From Cornus controversa (taxonomy: Eukaryota > Streptophyta > Magnoliopsida > Cornales > Cornaceae), in the NCBI GenBank assembly GCA_026545225.1, contig CM048846.1, positions 34,545,501 through 34,609,500 on the forward strand: a stretch of DNA of 64,000 bases, given 5' to 3'. This document shows, in pieces, positions 59,597 through 64,000 of this stretch; positions within the stretch are counted from its first letter, which is position 1, and each line of letters opens with the position of its first letter. The translations under genes and the position numbers were made by a program. Under the pieces are notes generated by a model that was given only the letters and a program-made list of their open reading frames with translations, had not been told where the DNA came from and made no database searches.

Positions 59597-59703
59597 ACAT
59601 CCCATAATTTTAGTCTAGTAGTTCATTTGGGGATATCCCAAAATACATGTCCATTTCTTATGGATGTATGATTCCTAAACTGCCCTTTTCAAACTCCATT
59701 ATT
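59597..59703. mobile_element. Stowaway-like MITE, left part only
   Basis: CATCCCATAATTTTAGTC onward matches the left half of the other MITEs, then stops at the insertion beginning at about 59704. Confidence 0.55.
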
Positions 59704-60749
59704 AGGGTCGAACCACTCTCAAGTGAGATTCTGAATGAGCTCAAATTCACACACTAATTTATGGAATGAAAATTATTTTTTATTTTGGAATTATAATGAA
59801 TAAATAAAACTATAATAATAAAATAAATCTCAAGGGAAGGAAATCTACCACCGTGAATTCACATAAATAAATTTTTTACTATTCTTATATGATTTTTCCT
59901 CCAATAAATAATACACTTCACCAATCCAATTACAACTTGAAAAGATGAAGGAAAATATGACAAAAAAAGAAAACTTGATTATATATGACAGAGACATTTA
60001 TTTACTTAGTCTGATGCACATTGTCTAGGTAAACAGAGGTAGGCATTCTTCGAATTACCATTATTTGGCAAACACGAAGAATCCTCCCTCTAATTTTAGA
60101 AAATAAAAATCCAGAATAGAAGAGTAGAAGAATGCTCTTGGGAGGAAAAATTAGACAAGAAAATAAAATAACTTACTTATATTTCACCCATTGTAGCTTC
60201 ATCACTCCCTTGAGAGGTGTGTTTACAAGAAAAGAAAATATTTACAACTACACTTTATTTTTTTCTACAATTTCTAACTCCCTTCACCATCCCCTAAGAC
60301 CTCCTATTTATCAAGTCAGAAGGGAATGGTTTAGGTGAGAAAAATTTTAAATACAAAATTCAAAATACAAAATTTAAAAACAAAAATTCAAAATAAAAAA
60401 AAACAAAAAAAACAAAAATTCAAAATACTGAATAAATATTTGATCTCCATATCTTTAATTTGAATTCTGGACTGCAGACGTGGCCGTGCAAAAAGTATTT
60501 TGCAAAGTTTTAAACTTGAGACCTCTTGTGAAGTAGATTGCATAGAATACCATCTCTCCTAAAATTCTTCTTATGTTCATATTTGGCTATATATATATAT
60601 CATTTTTAGCCCTTTTGCTACTTTTCTTCTTATTTGGAAATCAATCCCTGTAAAAAATAAAATGCAAAGATAAGAACATTTAAATAAAGTAAAATAGTAA
60701 TTAAAGACTTATTTTGAAATATAAAATAGTAAGTTTTGTGCACTTATCA
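59704..60749 (-). mobile_element. Solo-LTR-like insertion of about 1.05 kb
   Basis: A foreign block interrupts array B. On the minus strand it begins TGATAAGTGCAC, close to the Athila-B LTR start (TGATAAGTGTTC), and has the AT-rich, noncoding look of an LTR. The other border (GGTTCGACCCTA on the minus strand) lacks a clear CA end, and I see no clean target duplication, so the call is tentative. Frames inside are unrecognised. Confidence 0.4.
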
Positions 60750-61075
60750 ATAAGGCCAGAGAATAATAAAATGTAACCAATACAAGCGAAATTGTATTTG
60801 TACCGGATCCAAAAACGGCCATTGACTTAACGCCATGCGAAAGTAAGCATACGAATGAATATGATGGGCAATCGCACAAGAACTACTCATTATTCAAGTA
60901 TATCTTAATATTTTGACTACTGCGGCAAAATCCTGAGAACTTAAAGCTTTTACGGCAAGATTCTACCCCGAGGAGATGTCGTTCTGTTTTGGGAGTTCTG
61001 GAGCATTTTCTTTACATAGGAAGGGCAACCATTTTGAAATTTTGTTTGCCTTGGATTGAGAGTGAGTGAGAGCAA
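60750..61075. repeat. Array B, last partial unit
   Basis: Resumes at ATAAGGCCAGAGAATAATAAAATG and runs through GATTCTACCCCGAGGAGATG to TTGGATTGAGAGT, where the repeat ends. Confidence 0.7.
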
Positions 61076-61231
61076 TCTATTGTCTTACGCAGAAAAATGA
61101 TATTCAGAGAGGGAGAGAGATGACGAATTTGATTAAGAGAGTGTGGAACAAAGGTTGGGCGGTTTGGATGGGGAGGGTTTTTGAAGTACATGTGTCTTCT
61201 GTTTTGAAACAGACAATTGCACCAATGTAGA

Positions 61232-61397
61232 TGTGTTCACTTTTAATGAAAATTAATCACTACCTAAATGACATAATGTAGCGCAAAAAAGATAATGTAG
61301 CAAATGAGATATCATGTGTTCACTTTTAATCAAAATTAATCACTACCTAAATTACATAATGTAGCACAAAAAAGATAATGTCGCAAATGAGATATTA
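61232..61397. repeat. 83-bp tandem duplication
   Basis: TGTGTTCACTTTTAAT recurs at 61232 and 61315; the two 83-bp copies differ at only a few bases. Noncoding. Confidence 0.85.
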
Positions 61398-61639
61398 AGT
61401 GTGTAGATAGATGCCTTTAAGGAGCATACATAAACATCATTTGATCACTGGACTCTTGTAACATCCATTTGACAGTAGCCATTTACAAAAGCTACTGTTT
61501 GACATTCATGAATTGACATCTTTTTAGTGTTATTACATGTAACCATTAGGTAACAAATGCTATAGATTGTATGCTCCATGTAATATTGTTTTGCCTTGTA
61601 AAGTTTGAAAATACATAGCTAACTCAACAAAGCACTTTT

Positions 61640-61916
61640 TTTATGCTGCAATTCCCTTCCATAGGTATAAGATGAGTGGGCATGGGAGAGACATCGTGAT
61701 TTTAACATAGGAAGGTCTGATGGGCTTTAGAAGTTTACCTGGGACTTGAATAGTAGATTGCAAGAACAGAATTGAAGTGAAGGCGAAATTGTATTTTTCA
61801 CTCATTGTGGGGATTGGGGACAGATGTTAAGCTCTTTATGGCACTATCAAAAATCATATTCATTAGCTGTAAGGTCTTGCTTTAGCTACTTTTGGACTCA
61901 TTATTACACCTTCACA
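61640..61916 (+). pseudogene. Decayed second copy of the ALDH C-terminal exon and flank
   Basis: ATGCTGCAATTCCCTT and ATAAGATGAGTGGGCATGG match the ALDH2B-like fragment at 16366-16410. Further on, 61836-61916 matches the ALDH 3' flank at 16776-16856. Between them the sequence has diverged beyond recognition. As in the first copy, a repeat array lies upstream, so array and ALDH piece were probably duplicated together. Confidence 0.75.
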
Positions 61917-62347
61917 TAGGGATGGCAATTCCTGCCTAAACTCACGAATCTGTCCAAATTCATCCCGCTTAAACTCACCAACATGTACAAATTCGTCCGA
62001 TAACTATTGGGTGAGTGATTTAAATGGACCATACACGAGTCAATGGACCATACACGTGTCAGTTAATTAAGATAGTGTAATTAGTGAATTGAAAGTGTGT
62101 ATATACTTTCAACTCGCTTAAACATAACTTTTTTTATAATATATAGTCCAAACATAATTGGTATAGAACAATGACATACACTCTCTCTACATTATTCTAA
62201 CTCTCTCTCTCCTCTAAAAAATTTCAACAACTCATAAATTTTACATATATGTGTATATATATATAATACACAAATCAGGTATATATTAATATTTTGGATC
62301 AAACTCTCTCTGAATAGAAATATTACATAGATGTGTGTATATGTATA
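61917..62347. other. Possible hAT-type MITE remnant and microsatellites
   Basis: TAGGGATGGCAA at 61917-61928 is a usual terminus of plant hAT MITEs, but I find no matching opposite end. The rest is AT-rich with TA/TG microsatellites near 62245-62350. No gene. Confidence 0.3.
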
Positions 62348-63576
62348 TGTGAGTTACGCGGTGCGGAAGAAGTTTAGTTAATTTAGAGTGAGATGCTAAT
62401 CCTTAGACCTAGAGGGGGGTGAATAGGTCATCTTGTCCAATTTTTATGATTGATTAATTACCCACAATTATTATCAATTAAGCATCCAAACCAATCACAA
62501 AATAAATAAAGCAAGTAAGGAAAAGTTAGAGATGACACTAGGAATTTTACATGGAAACCCAAGATGGGAAAAACTACGGGGGGGAGGCAGAAACCCCAGA
62601 GAAATCAATCCACTATCTCGAAGCAAAGTACACCAGACTCTGTCCCAGACTCACACCCACTCCACTTTGACAAGAACTTGATGCGGAACACCTCAGGCTT
62701 ACAATTGCGACAACACGTCCAACTGCTGCAGACTCCTGGCTAACGTCACAATTCTTTCAGAAGGGTAGCTGAAAGAACACAAATACTCCGCAAGTATTTT
62801 GTTCCCTTCATAGTGATCGTTTCTCTTCCTCTTCAGATAAAATCTTGTAGTTTCAAGGAAACACCTCTGCTGCTCTTGATCAACCTTTGTAGGCTGATGA
62901 TGTCTTGAAGATTCCATTGATCAGATGAAGAAGAACATCATAACTTAAACACTCCGTGTGTGTGTGCTCTCAAAAAAAAAATCAATAAAGATTTTCTCTT
63001 ATAAATTCCTCTTTTAGCTCATAAAAAATATTCATGGTTCTGAATATTAAATCATTGAGTTCCTCATCTCTCTCTTTTTGATTGAAGCATAAAGAGGTAT
63101 TTATAAGGTTTAGAATCCTTAGTCTACTTGGAAAACAAGTTTAAAACACCTAAGAAAGTTTTAGAGAAGTTTTGGTTGACTAGGAAATCAATTCGAATCA
63201 GAAAGGAAATTTTCGCACATGTCAGCCAAGTCGGACCGGTCCTGATTTTTGGGGACGGGTGGGACTTTTCAGGCATGTAAAAAATTAAAAGTCCCGAGAG
63301 AAGTTGGACCGGTCCTAAAAATTGGGGACCGGTTGGACTTTGGAAAAATCCTATTTTCAGTTTTAAAGCATATTTTCTAAGTCCTAAGCCCACCAAACTT
63401 CAAAACATAGTGTCCTTACTCACATACCTATTCTAAGTGATGTCCTTATCAAATCCACGGTATCGAGACACCTTCCATTCAGCTCCGAAGATCGAGACAC
63501 AAGATCAAACAAAAATTACAACTCGATCAACAAGTTTTGACATAGAAATTTACCAATTACAATTATATATCTCACA
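62348..63576 (-). repeat. 3' LTR of the Sirevirus-like element
   Basis: 1,229 bp, TG...CA ends, homologous to the solo LTR at 40890-42074 in opposite orientation. Confidence 0.8.
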
Positions 63577-64000
63577 ATCTCCCCCTTTGGAAATTTCCTG
63601 ACAAAACCAACCTAGACAATATGTAATCTACCCCGCAGCAGAAAAGATAAATTACAATGTTGTCAAAAATACAAACATATCTGAACCAAACTAAGCAGTC
63701 ACTCTGATCTTGAGCTTGTGGCAAATATGAAGAACACCTATATTCAGCAAATATGATGAACCACGATAGTCTGCAAAATAACACTCAAAGATACCTTCGT
63801 GAAAGTGTAATAAAGATAAATAAGCATAAACATAAGCAAGAATAAAACTAAACATGTAATGCCAATGCTATGTAATGCTCTCTCTTAAACAACTCATCTC
63901 CCCCTTAATGATAAATGACTAGACAACTCTCCCCCTGAAAGTCACAAAGTCTCTCCCAAAATCTCTCTCCCTTTTTGTCACAAATTGACAAGGGACTCTA
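62348..64000 (-). mobile_element. Sirevirus-like Ty1/copia element, 3' end (continues off right edge)
   Basis: Minus-strand element: the 3' LTR is on the left (62348-63576) and the interior runs beyond the window. Next to the LTR the minus strand reads CCAAAGGGGGAGAT, a polypurine tract. Further in, GGGGGAGA recurs (near 63898-63905 and 63931-63938), close to a TTGTCAATTTGTGACAAAAAGG stretch split around 63976-63995. Multiple polypurine tracts and this wording are typical of Sireviruses. No protein-coding domain falls in the window, and the state of the element cannot be judged. Confidence 0.75.

Larger units (their letters stand above)
57533..59703. repeat. Array B, right part (three more units)
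   Basis: Continues the repeat cut at 30891. The anchor after the MITE recurs at 57814, 58433 and 59174 (spacings 619 and 741), so one unit is shorter. Units diverge more from each other than those in array A. Confidence 0.75.

Noticed and set aside
59704-60749. Host gene between 59.7 and 60.75 kb
   Set aside because: The only frames are short and unrecognised; the TGATAAGTGCAC border fits an LTR better.

Overview
This window is nuclear DNA from a flowering plant, most likely a eudicot. It is AT-rich, has plant-type introns, and is almost entirely transposable elements nested in one another. I see no complete host gene. Host coding matter is limited to four fragments: the C-terminal exon region of a mitochondrial-type aldehyde dehydrogenase (16.2 kb), a decayed second copy of it (61.6 kb), one exon of a phosphoethanolamine N-methyltransferase (35.0 kb), and one exon resembling the RNA polymerase V subunit NRPE5 (43.5 kb). 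The last two lie inside a large CACTA DNA transposon. There are no tRNA or rRNA genes, CRISPR arrays or prokaryotic operons.

Layout, left to right. Positions 1-2780 and 13474-14495 are two halves of a minus-strand Ty3/gypsy chromovirus that runs off the left edge. It is split by a complete Athila-type element (Athila-A copy 1, 2781-13473, target duplication CTGAC). Positions 14496-16200 hold a tandem array of units of about 733 bp, each carrying a Stowaway-like MITE; the ALDH fragment follows. A second Athila-A copy occupies 17536-28762 (target duplication CCATC). From 29804 a second array of the same repeat begins. It is interrupted by a CACTA transposon (30892-57532, TTT target duplication, empty site visible in sister repeats) and resumes from 57533 to about 61075, itself interrupted by a solo-LTR-like insert. 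The right edge (62348-64000) is the 3' end of a minus-strand Sirevirus-like Ty1/copia element.

The CACTA transposon carries a 569-bp TRIM element (33072-33640), a probable long LTR with 67-bp tandem repeats (about 37.0-40.65 kb), a Sirevirus-type solo LTR (40890-42074) and a young Athila-type element of a second family (Athila-B, 44276-57331, minus strand). The LTRs of Athila-B are almost identical. Its gag-pol (1,877 codons) and its downstream ORF3 (417 codons) are each one uninterrupted reading frame.

Order of events inferred from nesting: repeat array with MITEs and ALDH segment duplication; then chromovirus and CACTA insertions; then Athila-A (LTRs differ by about 2% by eye, under a million years at usual plant rates); then Athila-B (tens of thousands of years). 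The points most worth following are the CACTA element carrying a piece of an RNA-directed DNA methylation polymerase gene, and the noncoding structures shared by two divergent Athila families: palindrome clusters centred on GATC at the pol-ORF3 junction, repeated polypurine-like motifs, and a CATTG-AGGA-CAATG hairpin.
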